From Baffinella frigidus (Eukaryota > Cryptophyceae > Cryptomonadales > Baffinellaceae): a DNA stretch of 12,420 nucleotides. The stretch is from assembly GCA_026770585.1 (NCBI GenBank), contig MU646743.1, forward strand, positions 28,342 through 40,761, read 5' to 3'. Positions 11,770-12,420 of the stretch are shown piece after piece (within the stretch, counting starts at the first letter, position 1; each line of letters starts with the position of its first letter). The notes below the pieces were generated by a model. It worked only from the letters and a program-made list of their open reading frames with translations. It did no database searches and was not told the origin of the DNA. A program made the translations under genes and the position numbers.

Positions 11770-12238
11770 GGTTTTAAGGTTTTAATGGTAAGCTTTGGGT
11801 CTTAGTTCGTCAACTTTGAGTATAAAATAATTTTAATCCATCGATATCCCCCTAAAGTGGACCCGTCGGGCAAGGTCGGTTACAGGATATGTGCATACAG
11901 CAGTGCACGACTTCTAGAAAGATGGCCTCCTGTCTCGTGACCTCCTATTGAAGATATTACTACACGTACGGTCTTGATACCACCCCCGTCTAGACCTTTG
12001 AGATAGCAAAATGATGTGATCTCGTAATTTATAAATGTCGTAGAGGAGAATTCCCCTCCCTTCATGACTTTTCAGAGTCAACGTGGTCAACGATTTTTCG
12101 TATTTGTTGGGTGTCGGCAAGCCGTAATTTTCCACCGAACCAAAACGAACATTTTCTAGAGAAATACTAAAAGGAACTCCGGAAAAGACTTCAAGAAACT
12201 AAAACCAGAAGACACAACGCCAAACCCGCAACTCGACC
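11770..12238. other. AT-richer stretch without recognisable gene
   Basis: Composition is clearly more AT-rich than the satellite and ankyrin regions. Two overlapping minus-strand frames (61 and 73 codons) have no recognised domain. GTCAACTTTGAG near 11809 recalls the end of the 40-bp hairpin, but no partner arm was found. Confidence 0.4.
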
Positions 12239-12420
12239 CTTAATCCGAGACACAAAACCCTGAACCCTGAGCCCCTGAAACTTGAACCCAAAACCTTCAC
12301 TTTTAAATACAAAACATTGAAACCAGTAAACCTCCACTCCTAAATGCGAAATCCTGAACCCTAAACTCGAAATCATGAACCCTGAACCCTAAACCTTAAA
12401 CCTTAAACCCTAAACCCTAA
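12239..12420 (-). repeat. Degenerate C-rich telomere-like tract, right edge
   Basis: CCCTGAA and CCCTAAA variants become cleaner toward the right, ending in consecutive CCCTAAA units that run off the window. The orientation is the same as the left edge, so this is an interstitial array rather than a right-hand chromosome end, unless the window is misassembled. Confidence 0.85.

Noticed and set aside
11373-11777. 134-codon + strand frame with a protein-like middle
   Set aside because: It reads the identical 49-bp repeat in two different frames, and opposite-strand frames look equally good, so coding cannot be decided from sequence alone.

Overview
This window looks like subtelomeric DNA from a eukaryote with plant/algal-type telomeres. 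Degenerate and perfect TTTAGGG/CCCTAAA heptamers, with TTCAGGG, TTTGGGG and TTGAGGG variants, recur in about ten tracts in both orientations. Between them lie satellite-like units, foldback elements and small inverted-repeat transposons. Only one gene is clearly recognisable: an ankyrin-repeat protein on the minus strand. Translations of the 122-bp transposons give peptides such as RGTSLIRN, which I loosely associate from memory with predicted proteins of unicellular algae (a cryptophyte is one possibility). That is weak evidence. The + strand begins with the C-rich strand, as expected if the left edge lies near a chromosome end. The right edge is also C-rich, which is the wrong orientation for a right-hand telomere.

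Layout. 1-1280: degenerate telomere repeat, then a 160-210 bp subtelomeric unit in several partial copies, each carrying a 40-bp hairpin. 1280-2400: interstitial telomere tracts, one inside a perfect 24-bp inverted repeat, then a head-to-head G-rich/C-rich pair. 2400-3210: hairpins and a duplicated block with later insertions. 3250-4320: a protein-like exon fragment repeated three times around CCCTGAA and GGGTTCAG arrays, then a foldback element. 4516-6082: a purine-rich microsatellite, three copies of a 122-bp transposon, and remnants that look like fused transposon ends. 6253-7257: the ankyrin gene, the only long, compositionally convincing reading frame. 7390-8970: further inverted-repeat elements, including a 28-bp-TIR element of 389 bp. 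9010-9790: mostly unassigned. 9797-10640: a GC-rich compound satellite. 10640-12420: short unassigned reading frames between telomere-like tracts, a 49-bp direct repeat, and a terminal degenerate telomere-like tract.

No operon or pathway is present. The common thread is repeat biology: perfect short-loop inverted repeats, small non-autonomous elements and telomere-sequence insertions at high density. No rRNA, tRNA, CRISPR array or transposase-coding frame was seen. All similarities were read by eye; no alignment or database search was run.
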